A DNA stretch of 64,000 bases from Leishmania infantum JPCM5 (taxonomy: Eukaryota > Euglenozoa > Kinetoplastea > Trypanosomatida > Trypanosomatidae): contig NC_009410.2 of NCBI RefSeq assembly GCF_000002875.2, positions 882,492-946,491 of the forward strand, in the 5' to 3' direction. Made by a program: the position numbers and the translations under genes. The notes below the pieces were generated by a model. It did no database searches. It was given only the letters and a program-made list of their open reading frames with translations, and was not told where the DNA came from. Shown in pieces: positions 52,925 through 62,376 of the stretch; positions within the stretch are counted from its first letter, which is position 1; each line of letters opens with the position of its first letter.

Positions 52925-53662
52925 CACCGTTGGGGTGGGGGGGTGGGGTGCACATGTGCTTGTGGATACTTTGTGGCCGTGCGGCTTGTAAGGAACTGCG
53001 AAAGAGAACGGGAGGGAGGGCGCACCATCTGGCTTCCTCGAAGAATCCGCAGACGTTAAACGGAGCGAAGGGGGAAGGGGTGGGGTGCCACGATAGCGTG
53101 TTGAGAGAGTAGGAGTCGAGCGGAGCGGAGTTGGAGAGCGCTTTCACACAGTGCCTTGCCATGCCTGCTCGATGACTTTTTTTCGCAGCTTCACTCATGC
53201 AAACCCCCTCCCCCGCCCACAGGCACACAGGCGCATGCGTACTGCCGTGCACGCACGAGGACCCCACTTCCTCCAACGCCCACAATCTTTCCTTGGGGAC
53301 CATCCTGACGTTGTTGATTTGTGAATGCCCTTGCTGTGTCTCACCCCTGTGCATTTCCTCGCCATCTCGTCCTCCCTCTGCCTTCCACTTTCCATCGCCT
53401 CTACGACTCCATGCGTTGCCCACGCGTGTGCACTCCAAGACTCGCGGCATCACTTGTCGTCCCCTCGTCTAAACACGCGCGCACACCGGCGCGTCGCACG
53501 TGTGCGCTGCTGCTGAGAAAACTCACCTTTTTTTTCTGTACGTTGAGCGCTCAGCTCTTCTTCACCGTCTCGTCTCACCTGTGCTCGCGTGCGCCTGCCT
53601 CTTCGCCGTTGTCCCTCCCCTCACGTTGTCGTCCGTCCCACTATCTTCGCCCAAACTCGCCC
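52925..53662. other. Intergenic spacer
   Basis: No supported gene. It has a GGGGTGGGGG stretch near 52937-52949 and pyrimidine-rich sequence leading to the gene at 53663. Confidence 0.5.
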
Positions 53663-54991
53663 ATGTCCCTCTCAGAGGTGCAGCGCCTGCAAGATTTGGT
53701 GTATCACCAACCCAACAAGGAAAACTACGAAACCCTCGTGTTGGAGCAGATGCTCATGGTGGAGCGACAGCTGGACGTCAAAACAAAGGCTGAGGAGCGC
53801 GCCATGGCGGCGAGGCGGGAGGCAGAACAGCTGCGAGGTGAGATCGAGGAGCTGCGCCGCGAGACTGCCTCGGCGCCCGCCACCTTCTCTGCGGTGGAGC
53901 GAGAGGACTACTATGTGACATGGACGGCGTTCCTGAAGGAGTTTTGCATGCGCAAGGAGATTCTTTCCTTTCTGCTGTCGTACCCTGCCGAAGACTTCAA
54001 GCTGGTCGAACTAACCACTGTCTCCCACTGGCTCGACACCTGGACCACGTTCTTCGCGTCCGCCGAGTCGTCGGTGCGGAACTTGAAAAGGCTCGAGCGG
54101 GAATCGGCGAACGGCAACACACTGCCCCCGACTCGACTCCTCTACGACGCATTGGATGAGGTGTGCCGCCTGCAGCTGCAGGCTCGCACGCTTGTTGGCC
54201 GTGAGCGCTACCGCCGCAGCTCTTCGAGCGAGGAGTTCGTGAGGGACTTCATGGATAGCCAGCAGCAGCTGTGGGAGTGGTGCCGCAAGCAGCGCGATAC
54301 ACTGGCGGCATTGAAGACGCTGGGGGACCTCATCGAGTTCAACAACTCCTTCTACGCAAACGTGCCGGTGATGGACAGCAACTTTCTGGTTCTGATGGAG
54401 CAGAGCGAGGCTCTCATGAGCAACGTTCGGGTGCAAGACGCTCTTCGGGAGGTGAACCGAGAGTGGGTCATGCTGACGCTCGAGACCTACGGCAAGCTGC
54501 AGGCCGCCTGCACCCGGGAGCACGGGAGTAGCTCGCTGGAGAGGCAGTGTGCGAAGTGGATCCAATTTATGTCTCCGAGGCTTCGTCGTCTTCTTGTATC
54601 CGCGCAGGGCACCCTTGCACAGGACAGCGATGTACCGGAGGCGAAGCTGCTTGTGACGACGTGCGAGCAACTTCTCAAGGAGCATGAGGCGCACGACATC
54701 GTGTGCACGCACCTGAGCGACTATACGGTGCGCGAGGAGTGCGTGCGACCCCACTTGGACGCCTTGAAGGCGGAGCTGCAGTCGTCACTCACGACGACAG
54801 TGCTGACCTTCCCGCTCGCTGACACCGCGGGTGGGCAGGCGGACTACAAGAGTCGTGTCGAGGAGCTGCAGGAGTGGATCGACGTGAAGTCGCAGAAGGG
54901 CACGTACGTGAAGCTGCTGGAGCGCTTAGAGTTGACCAAAGCCATGATCGAGGAGCACGCGGATGTACTGTTCCCCGAGGATAGTCCGTAG
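53663..54991 (+). CDS. Conserved hypothetical alpha-helical protein, 442 aa
   Basis: I do not recognise the family. The product is nearly all helical and charged. A heptad-rich coiled coil is likely at about residues 25-70 (rich in Glu, Arg, Ala and Leu). The rest looks like helical bundles with Leu/Trp cores (for example HWLDTWTTFF, about 118-127, and QQLWEWCRKQRDTL, about 202-215). The C-terminus is acidic and ends DVLFPEDSP. No signal peptide, membrane segment or catalytic motif can be seen. The frame is open further upstream, but those residues are Cys/Ser/Leu/Pro-rich leader; the start at 53663 begins the hydrophilic protein. It is probably a cytosolic scaffold or cytoskeleton-linked protein, but this is a guess from composition. 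Confidence 0.75.
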   Translation: MSLSEVQRLQDLVYHQPNKENYETLVLEQMLMVERQLDVKTKAEERAMAARREAEQLRGEIEELRRETASAPATFSAVEREDYYVTWTAFLKEFCMRKEILSFLLSYPAEDFKLVELTTVSHWLDTWTTFFASAESSVRNLKRLERESANGNTLPPTRLLYDALDEVCRLQLQARTLVGRERYRRSSSSEEFVRDFMDSQQQLWEWCRKQRDTLAALKTLGDLIEFNNSFYANVPVMDSNFLVLMEQSEALMSNVRVQDALREVNREWVMLTLETYGKLQAACTREHGSSSLERQCAKWIQFMSPRLRRLLVSAQGTLAQDSDVPEAKLLVTTCEQLLKEHEAHDIVCTHLSDYTVREECVRPHLDALKAELQSSLTTTVLTFPLADTAGGQADYKSRVEELQEWIDVKSQKGTYVKLLERLELTKAMIEEHADVLFPEDSP

Positions 54992-56281
54992 GGGTTCACC
55001 ACACTGCAGGCGGGATGGCGATGCGAATGTTCCGGTGGAAGCGAGAGTAGGAACAGGGAGGCCTTGAGAGGTGGAGAGGTAGCGTATGTGGTGGTGGTGG
55101 GGAAGAGAGGCGGGCACTGGTGCGACCTCCAACAGCACGGCCGTTTTTCTATCTTCCGGTTTCTCGGCTTTTATGCCTTCTGCGCATATGCACTGTACCT
55201 TGCCGGGCCCCTCCGCCTCTCAGAGAGCCCCTCAGCGCCTCGCTCTTCATCCGCTCTCGCCCTGGGCATCGGGTTATAGAGTCGTTTCGAGTAGTTGCGC
55301 TTTCTATATATATTGTCTGTTCCCCGCAACTGATCTGTCATGTTGTGCGGGCGAGATACGTTAGTGCTTCCAGGCGTTACAGCCAAGAGGTCACCGCGGT
55401 GCATGTCACGGAGCAGCGAAGCAGCCGGCCGACGTCTTTACTCTTCCACCGCTTCGTCGAGCTCGCTCAGTGCCTGTGTAGGCTTGTGCACGTCAGAGAC
55501 CACCGAATCGCTCTCCCAACTAAAATGCAGAGCAAAGGACACAGACATGGGGAAACGGATTGCTATCGCGACATGGCCGAACACGTGGGCGCGCGAAGGC
55601 TTCAGTGTGCGCGCACACGCTCATGCAGTGCATGGCACAAGCGCATGGTTTCGCACACGAATCGCGTGCTGCTTTTTTTGGTTCGCGCCTGTACGCGTGC
55701 ATGCGGGCGCGCTTTACGTTCCTTCCTCTACAAGCACTGGGAGGGGGACCCCGACACGGTCGCGACGACAGGTGCTGCATACCGACTGTGCCGCGCTTCT
55801 AAGCATTCTCTGGCGCTACACACTCTCTCTCGCCCTAGCCTCGCGCCCACTCCTGGACGATGGCACTTGCGCTTGTACGCTGTTTCTGCGTGCATCTCTC
55901 TCTCTCTCTGCATCCTTCACTTCTCCCCTGCAGTCTGCGGCGGCGACCTTTGCCCTTCACGCCGCATCACCACGACCAGTCGTCTAGGCGAGATCAGCAC
56001 TGCGTCAAGGGCCACGCGCACCCCTTCTTTCCTCCTTCGCCACGGATCCTCTTCCTTGATATCAACACACACACACACACACACACCAAGGTGGTCGCGC
56101 TCGCTGTCAGCCCTCCACACAGCTCTCAGCGGCGCGCTCACTGTACTTGTAAACAGAGTCTTTCTCCTCTCCTCGCCTCCCTTTGAGAGGGGGCCTTTGC
56201 CACGCCTACGGAAAGTGACACAGGCCCGCTGACGTGGGCCCCCTTGCATTGACCCCTCCCCTCACCTTGTGCGCCGTCTCT
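54992..56281. other. Intergenic spacer with (AC)11
   Basis: A 370-codon frame (55120-56232) runs through it, but it crosses the (AC)11 repeat at 56065-56086, is rich in Arg, Ser, Cys and Leu, and shows no domain. I treat the whole interval as non-coding. Confidence 0.5.
56065..56086. repeat. (AC)11 microsatellite
   Basis: Eleven uninterrupted AC units upstream of the MATH-BTB gene. Confidence 0.95.
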
Positions 56282-56312
56282 CATTTTGTTTTTGCTAGCG
56301 CTTCTCCCGCAG
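56282..56312 (+). promoter_or_regulatory. Predicted spliced-leader acceptor for the MATH-BTB gene
   Basis: A T-rich pyrimidine tract ends in CTTCTCCCGCAG with the AG at 56311-56312. TAG at 56296-56298 is an alternative. The first ATG after it is 56376. Confidence 0.6.
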
Positions 56313-56375
56313 ACGCGGCGCACACCAGCTCCGCCGCAGCTCTCCTCGTACCCTCACTCCTTTCTAGAGTCGAAC

Positions 56376-58310
56376 ATGGAATCGGTGGAGGCCGTGGAGC
56401 TCTTCTCGGAGCGCAGCGCACGCTATCGCTACCGCGTGCCGGTGAGCGTGATTCGCGAGCTGCAGTACGAGGGATCACGCTACAGCGCTGAGTTCAACGT
56501 TGGCGGCTGGTTCTGGCGCTTCCACATTCAAGAGCGATCCGCCGAGGGCCAGCGCTTCCTGGCGCTGCACCTTCAGAGCTGCACGCCGGGTGCTGTCTCT
56601 GTCCACTTTAAGCTCACGGCCGTCTGCATGCGTGACCCGCTGCAGTCGCGCAGCAAGACGTTCAACTGCACCTTCAAGAAGGCCGGAAGTGCTTGGGGAC
56701 TTCACCAGTTCATCGCGATCGAGCAACTGCTGCACCCTGAGAGCGGGTTCGTGTACACGGTGCAGGAGACGGGGACCCGCTGCGTTGATTTCGAGGCGGT
56801 GCTGCAGGTGGACAACGGCAGCGGCAACGGGCGTGCTCCACCTGTGCGCAGCGCAACCCGCTCCGTCACCCCGACCCGCAGCGTCGTTGGCGCCGGCGTT
56901 GCAGGAACGAACGGCGGACAGATATCGCCAAGCCGAGGCCCTAGCGTGCGGCCGGTCGGCGGACGTGGCGGCGTCACTCCACTGGGACGGAGCGGTGGGA
57001 CGTCGTACTCGCCTGGCCGAGTCGGCACCAGCGCACTCGTTCCGATGGAGGGCAGCGTGGACCGGCCTGGCGCGAGTGCCGGGGCCGCGCTGCGTCGCGG
57101 CTTCTACAGCGACCCGAGCGGTGGTCAGATGATGACCTTAGACAACGCCTCGACCGTCGGCGGCGATGGCGGTGGCCGAGTAGCTGGGAGCGCCGTCGTG
57201 CGCGCACCGCTCGCGTACCCCTTTGCGCACTTGGAGATCCTGTGCGACATGAGCTTCGACGTCCAGGGCGTCCGCGTCAAGGCCCACCGCTGCGTGATTG
57301 GCGCGCGCATGCAGCCGCTGCTTCCCGAGCAGATGCTGCCGTTGCAGGTCGGCTGCATCGTCGCCATCGCCGTCCCCCTCGACGTCTTCACAACCTTTCT
57401 GCGGTACGTGTACACGGAAGAGTATCCTGAGTCGGGCGTTTTACCGCCAGAGTCGCTGCTTGACTTGTACCTGCTTGCGGCAGCGTGCGAGTTCTACGAC
57501 CTCAGCGCGGTCTGCATCCGCTACGTTCGCCCGCTCCTGACGCCTGAGAACATTCTACCCATTGTGCTGACGCGCTACAACGCTGCGGACGAGGTGCTCA
57601 CCTCTCTCTACCTGCACGTGCTGCTGGACAACTACGATATCCTCATCCAGGACCGCCAGTTTGAAGAGATTCCTGGCCACCTCTTCCGTCGTCTTTCGCT
57701 AATTCTTTACAGCAAGGAGACGGTGCCGAATGCGCCGATCCCACCCATGAAAAACACACTGGGGAAGCAGCTTGCGTGGCTGGCGGAGTCGGGGGAGTAC
57801 AGCGACTACGAGTGGGTGGTGGGGCCGCAGCAGTACGCGGTGCACGCCCACCGCTACATTCTCGCCTGCCGCTGTGTGCTGTTCTCGCAAGCGATGAACC
57901 CACGTAGCCCGGGACCGCTTCCGTCGTTCACCACCAACGAGTTCGACTTTTCCTTGCGTAGCTGGCAGAAGTTGTTGATGGGGATGTACCGTCGCCACCT
58001 TGACACTGCGCGCGACTTCTCGGCCGAGGACATTGCCATCATCTTCAAGATGCAGCAGGTGCTCATCATGGACGGCCAACTGAAGCGCGAGGCGGATGAG
58101 GCGTTTAGCAACACAAACGCCCTGCGCCTCCTCATCTATGCCGTGAAGCATCAAATACCGGAGTTGCACGAGCGTGCCATCAGCTACGTGGCGCGTAACT
58201 TCAGCGCGATGATCCGCAACGACTCACAGGCGTGGGAGCTGATTAGCGAGCTGCCGCAGACAGCTGTGGTGTCGCTGTTCCGCACGGTGACGGAGCAACC
58301 AACGTTGTAG
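56376..58310 (+). CDS. MATH-BTB-BTB protein, likely CUL3 ubiquitin ligase adaptor, 644 aa
   Basis: The N-terminal 150 residues have the pattern of a MATH (TRAF-like) domain: FNVGGWFWRFHIQ (about 45-57), LALHLQSC (about 65-72), FKLTAVC (about 82-88), then FKKAGSAWGLHQFIAIEQLL (about 101-120) and GFVYTV. A Gly/Ser/Arg-rich linker follows (about 150-283). BTB domain 1 lies at about 284-392, with VRVKAHRCVIGARM and LRYVYTEEYP. A BACK-like helical region follows (393-455). A second, more divergent BTB lies at about 470-580 (YAVHAHRYILACRC), then a helical tail. MATH-BTB proteins of the SPOP type bind substrates through MATH and CUL3 through BTB, so a substrate-adaptor role is likely. The start at 56376 is the first ATG after the predicted acceptor. 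No signal peptide or membrane segment is present. The double BTB makes it unlike the canonical single-BTB SPOP. Confidence 0.85.
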   Translation: MESVEAVELFSERSARYRYRVPVSVIRELQYEGSRYSAEFNVGGWFWRFHIQERSAEGQRFLALHLQSCTPGAVSVHFKLTAVCMRDPLQSRSKTFNCTFKKAGSAWGLHQFIAIEQLLHPESGFVYTVQETGTRCVDFEAVLQVDNGSGNGRAPPVRSATRSVTPTRSVVGAGVAGTNGGQISPSRGPSVRPVGGRGGVTPLGRSGGTSYSPGRVGTSALVPMEGSVDRPGASAGAALRRGFYSDPSGGQMMTLDNASTVGGDGGGRVAGSAVVRAPLAYPFAHLEILCDMSFDVQGVRVKAHRCVIGARMQPLLPEQMLPLQVGCIVAIAVPLDVFTTFLRYVYTEEYPESGVLPPESLLDLYLLAAACEFYDLSAVCIRYVRPLLTPENILPIVLTRYNAADEVLTSLYLHVLLDNYDILIQDRQFEEIPGHLFRRLSLILYSKETVPNAPIPPMKNTLGKQLAWLAESGEYSDYEWVVGPQQYAVHAHRYILACRCVLFSQAMNPRSPGPLPSFTTNEFDFSLRSWQKLLMGMYRRHLDTARDFSAEDIAIIFKMQQVLIMDGQLKREADEAFSNTNALRLLIYAVKHQIPELHERAISYVARNFSAMIRNDSQAWELISELPQTAVVSLFRTVTEQPTL

Positions 58311-59906
58311 AGGGTTTACCACAGAACGCGGTTACGGACAACGAGGCGGAAGCGTCAGCGGAGAAGAGAAGAGCCACTCATAGCCTCATAGATGGGCATA
58401 CCGACCGGAGTGGGCGCATGCACTTGTGTGTTTGTGTGTTGGGAGGGGGAGTGGGTCTCGCAGCCAGTGCGAGTGCAGCGCATGTGCCTCCTGCGGTTTC
58501 TGCTCTCACCAACATCGCTATCTCTGGGTTACACTTAGCGAGGGAGGGGGGAGGCGAGAGCAACCATGATGACAGCGCCAGGGGCATCGGCTACGTCTTC
58601 TCCCTTTTGCCCTTCCCCTCCTCGTCCTGCCTTGACGTGCGGGAGGATGCGAGGGCCATAGCCCCCATAACCGCTCATCCCCCAAGCCGGTGGAGCGCGT
58701 TCGCGTCACCAAGTTCTTGCCGATGCGATGCGTCTTGTGCGCGTTGTCTGTCTCTGTGTTGGTGCGCGCCGGCGTCCTGCGGTGCGGTGTTTGCTGCCCG
58801 TCGCTTGCGCATGTCTCTGCGCTCCCGCTCGGCGGGCTGCCGTGCTGCTTTCGTTGTCGGCTCGCCTCGTTTCACGTGTGCACGTGTGTCTTTCCGTTTC
58901 TGTCTACTCCTCTCTTCACGTGCGTGGTTTTAGATGCTCCTTTCCTGTTCATGTTGGTCTATCGAAGGGTGTGATGGTGGGGCCCGTGGGAGGTGCGGGG
59001 CCGGCGGTGCGGTCTTCGGCTCTCTCCCTCTCCCCACTGCCTGCCCTCCCCCGTCTCTCTCTCCCTACGATGCCCTGTACTAGAAGTGTCCCCTGTATGC
59101 CTCTCTCTGTGTGTCGCCTTGTTGGTGTGGGGGAAGGGGAGGGGAGTGGGCGCCCTCCCCATCCCCGGAGGCGTCTCGTTTCTTGCCGTCCCCCTTCCCC
59201 CTTCACTACTCCGTCCTTTGTAGATTGCGCGCTGGAGCGTATCTGAGCACCCCTCGTTATCATCCCTCTCCCACGACACGCCGTCGGCCAACGCGCGACC
59301 GCAGCGACGCCCCGCTGTACTTCTGTTAGGAGAGTCCCTCGAGCGGCCCATGAACGGTGCGACCGATTTCCCCCTCCTCCCTCTCTTATCCGACCTTCTC
59401 CAGAGGTGCTCGCTGGCTGCACCGAGGCGGAACGAATGTTCGAGTCGGACATGCGTACGCATGCGCGTGTGAGTCGAGGAGGGAGCGCTTGCGTGCAACG
59501 CCGCTTTCTTTCTCGCAGCACCGAGTTGAGCTGCGTTCCGTGAGCGCGCACTCCCTCCTCCCCCTCCGCCGGCTGCTCTCCTTGCCCTCTTGCTGGCGGC
59601 GCTCTGCGGTGCCCGTCTGAGCTGTGGCTCCGTCCTCGGCTATCTCTCCCCCTTTTCTGCCCCCACCTGTCTACCGCTTTCTACACACTCTCTAACCTGT
59701 TCCCCAAGCGGCGCCGGGTAGACGAGGCCCCATTCAAGGCTGTGCGTCGAATGGCACCAGGAGGAGGGTAGAGCAGCTCATCAAGGCTTCCACAGTCGTG
59801 TTCCAGTGCCCCTGAACACATCCAGACACGCTGGCGCGAGTCTTCGAAGGAGGCGTATTTTCTTTTCTGCCCCTCCGCATCGGGACTATTGGGTGCTCCT
59901 CTCCTC
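58311..59906. other. Intergenic region before the JAMM relic
   Basis: Mostly pyrimidine-rich spacer with no supported gene. The last 200 bases (about 59710-59906) are less repetitive and more coding-like. In the frame of the following relic there is a TAG at 59769. They could be leader or the degraded N-terminus of the relic. Confidence 0.45.
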
Positions 59907-60915
59907 ATGAACGCCGCCGACATGCCCAACACGTCCGCCAAGCTCCGCGAGAGTAGGGAGCCGCTGTCGGAGGTGCGGATCAGTGACCAGGTGGTTCAGA
60001 GCTGTCTGCGGCACGCCTTCCCGACAGGAGGAGGAGGTCATGGGGCTGCTGCTGAGCCGCATTGAGGTACAGCCCTTCACGGAGACGCACATGGACGGCA
60101 GTCGCGATGCCGGCTTCCCCGAGAGTCAGACGGATGGCGCCGTCAATGGCGTCTGCAGCCGTGGCAGCGCCACCGCCGTCGGCACCGCCGGCGCAGCACC
60201 TGCGACGCTTTCCTCCTCGGCGGCCAAACGGGAAAAGGTGGCCTACATTTGGGGCACGCACATCGGGGAGCGTAATGTGCAGCGCAGCGATCGAGTAGAG
60301 ATGTCGGCCGAGTCCGTTGCGTCAGCTACCGAAGCGGCAGATCGCATGACGACTGACACAAGAGCGCTCACCTACATGGTGGGATGGCATCACAGCCATC
60401 CGAGGATCCCAGCCGTGCCGTCGTCTGTGGACCTATGCACGCAGAGGAGGTTTCAACAGTACACGGAGAGCGGCTGAGTCGGCCTCATCGCGAGCGTCTT
60501 CAACACAGAGACGAACATCACTTGCGGTCACTGCGCGTTTCACTGCTTCCAGGCGGGGCTGGGCAACGAGCATGTGGAGGTGCCCATGCGTACCGTTCCC
60601 CAGTCTGACCTGTTTGCCTCCCTTGACCCTATCGGTGCGCTGCGGGACACCACACCAAGGCTGCTGCAGGTCTTGCAGCAGGAGGTGCGCGACGCGGTCG
60701 CAGCAGCGGTGCGGGAAAGCGCGTACGACACGACCACCTCGCGAGCGGCGCGAGCACTGGCGGAAGTGCAACTATTTCAGATCGACCGCCTTGTTGCAGA
60801 GCCGACACGCAAGGAGCTGGTACACTGCTCGCTGCCCCTCTTGCGCGCCGAGGTGGCGCGCCTGGAGGCGGCGTTGGCCGAGACCGCGAGAGCCGCGCCA
60901 CCGCCTCAGCATTGA
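59907..60915 (+). pseudogene. Broken BRCC36-like JAMM/MPN+ deubiquitinase
   Basis: BRCC36 is a Zn-dependent JAMM deubiquitinase that prefers Lys63-linked chains. Three pieces in a row match it. Piece one (from 59907) encodes the N-terminus up to the HAFPTG region. A shift of one base near 60027-60038 then moves the frame to piece two: EEEVMGLLL (with the JAMM glutamate), WGTHIGE, and VGWHHSHP followed by SSVDLCTQ. This gives the full H-S-H-x7-S-x-x-D motif. Piece two ends at an in-frame TGA at 60475-60477. Directly after it, in the same frame, VGLIASVFN continues the family's VGLI segment, then a helical C-terminus to the TGA at 60913. The domain order and C-terminal coiled coil match BRCC36. 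Zinc ligands are intact in sequence, but the two breaks prevent a full product. Sequence error, a true pseudogene, or recoding (Sec at TGA) are alternatives; a pseudogene or error is most likely. Confidence 0.75.
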
Positions 60916-62170
60916 CAGACGCGTTTATAGGCGTGTGCTGCTGCAACAGGCATCGGGGATGGAAGGAGGAGCTGAGAGTCTCACTGCTCCTCCACGGGCC
61001 TCGGTAGACCCGCCGCCCTCTCCTCCTCGTCTTTGCCTGTGCCCTTCGCCTTCCAGCAGGATGGGGGTATGCGAACGGGCACCATGGCGGACAGGACAAG
61101 CACTCACGGTAACACGCACGTGGACGAACTCGTCTGCGCGCGTTCTGATTCTCAGTTCATTACGCAGAAGTCGGCCGAGCTTTCTCATCCTTGGCGCGCT
61201 CCCTGCAGTGCATACATTTTGCGTCGGCGCAGCAGGAGTCGCCGCCATGGCGGTGCCTCCTGCTGCCCTTCCCTCTTGTCTTCCGTGAACGGAGCAGCAC
61301 GGCCGCTTGCGTGCGCTTCTCGCTTCTGTTTGGCTCTCTCGCCGGTTGCGGGGGATGCCCAAAGACAACGTGCGCGCGCACACACACACACAACACATAC
61401 ACGGACACCTGGTCACAGTCCGCATGCAAAGGATCCATCGAGCTGCCATCACCGCGGACGCCACTGCACACGCGCACACATCCACTTCCATCTCTCCCTT
61501 CCAGGACCTTGTGCTATGCTCTTGGATCTGCCCGCTCTTTCCCTTCTCCTTGATGCGGAAAAGTGTCTTGCTCTCCCGTATGGAGGGGGGGGGCGAAGGG
61601 CGGGGGAGCGAGGCGGGGCGCAGGTATTCCTTTCGGACGGCCCCCGCCCGCAACGACGTACGGTCGTATATATGCGTGTGGGGCGCGCTAGCTCTCTCGC
61701 TCTCCTCCTTGCTTTGAGGAGGATGCCAACTGGTTTTACTACCTTATCTCTGAGTTCCAGTCAGCCCCACCCCGTGCCCCGCCCTCATCGTGCCCGCCGC
61801 CGAGGTTCGGCATGCTGGGTAAGGGAATATGAGAGGGGGGTCTCTTGCATTTTCGTAGAGTTCATCCAAAGGATAAGCAGCAGCGCTGTAGGGGAGGGGC
61901 ACTGAAGCCGGCTTTCCTCCTGCCTCTCGACACCCGACACCTTTGCTAAAGCCGCCCATAACAGGCCAGAAAACGGGGGATGGAACCCCGCAAGCCGATG
62001 TGCTCCATCTGCTCTGCTCTCCTCTGATCTTTCCTATCTGTCGCTCTCTCTGATCTCACCCTAGCGAGGGCAGGAGATGCTTGCACATGCACACACGCAT
62101 AGACGCACACCCGCACACGCACACACATAGATTCATACGTTGTCAGCTAACCACACCCGGTGCCGTCTTG
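60916..62170. other. Intergenic spacer
   Basis: About 1.25 kb with no supported gene. It has CA repeats (about 61379-61394) and pyrimidine tracts. Open frames up to 290 codons (for example 61033-61905) are Arg/Ser/His-rich and have no recognisable domain. Confidence 0.5.
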
Positions 62171-62192
62171 CGCCTCCTTTTTCTCTTCACAG
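62171..62192 (+). promoter_or_regulatory. Predicted spliced-leader acceptor for the last gene
   Basis: A strong pyrimidine tract ends in CTTCACAG, with the AG at 62191-62192. The first ATG after it, at 62377, opens the reading frame that runs to the end of the window, so the start of that gene is well placed. Confidence 0.65.
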
Positions 62193-62376
62193 GACGGCTG
62201 TAGCGGTCTTTATCAGCTCGTGCCCGTTGTGCCAGTCCTCTGCGGCAGTATCTGGTGTTTCGCGCACTGACTCGCACGCACGCGCCCTTGCTACTCGTCG
62301 TGTGCTCAGACGCACAGAGAGGAGGCGTTATCGCAGTAGAGGGGGTGGGGAGTGTACGGGAGGGGGTGGCTGGTGG

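Noticed and set aside
55120..56232. 370-codon open frame between the coiled-coil gene and the MATH-BTB gene
   Set aside because: It crosses an (AC)11 repeat, is rich in Arg, Ser, Cys and Leu like other spacers, has no domain, and lies just before a good acceptor for the real gene.
59681..59941. 86-codon minus-strand frame overlapping the JAMM relic
   Set aside because: It opposes the transcription direction, overlaps the relic's N-terminus and has no recognisable family; only the coding-like composition of the interval was kept as a finding.
61033..61905. 290-codon frame after the JAMM relic
   Set aside because: Composition follows CA repeats and pyrimidine tracts, with no conserved-looking segment and no good acceptor before it.
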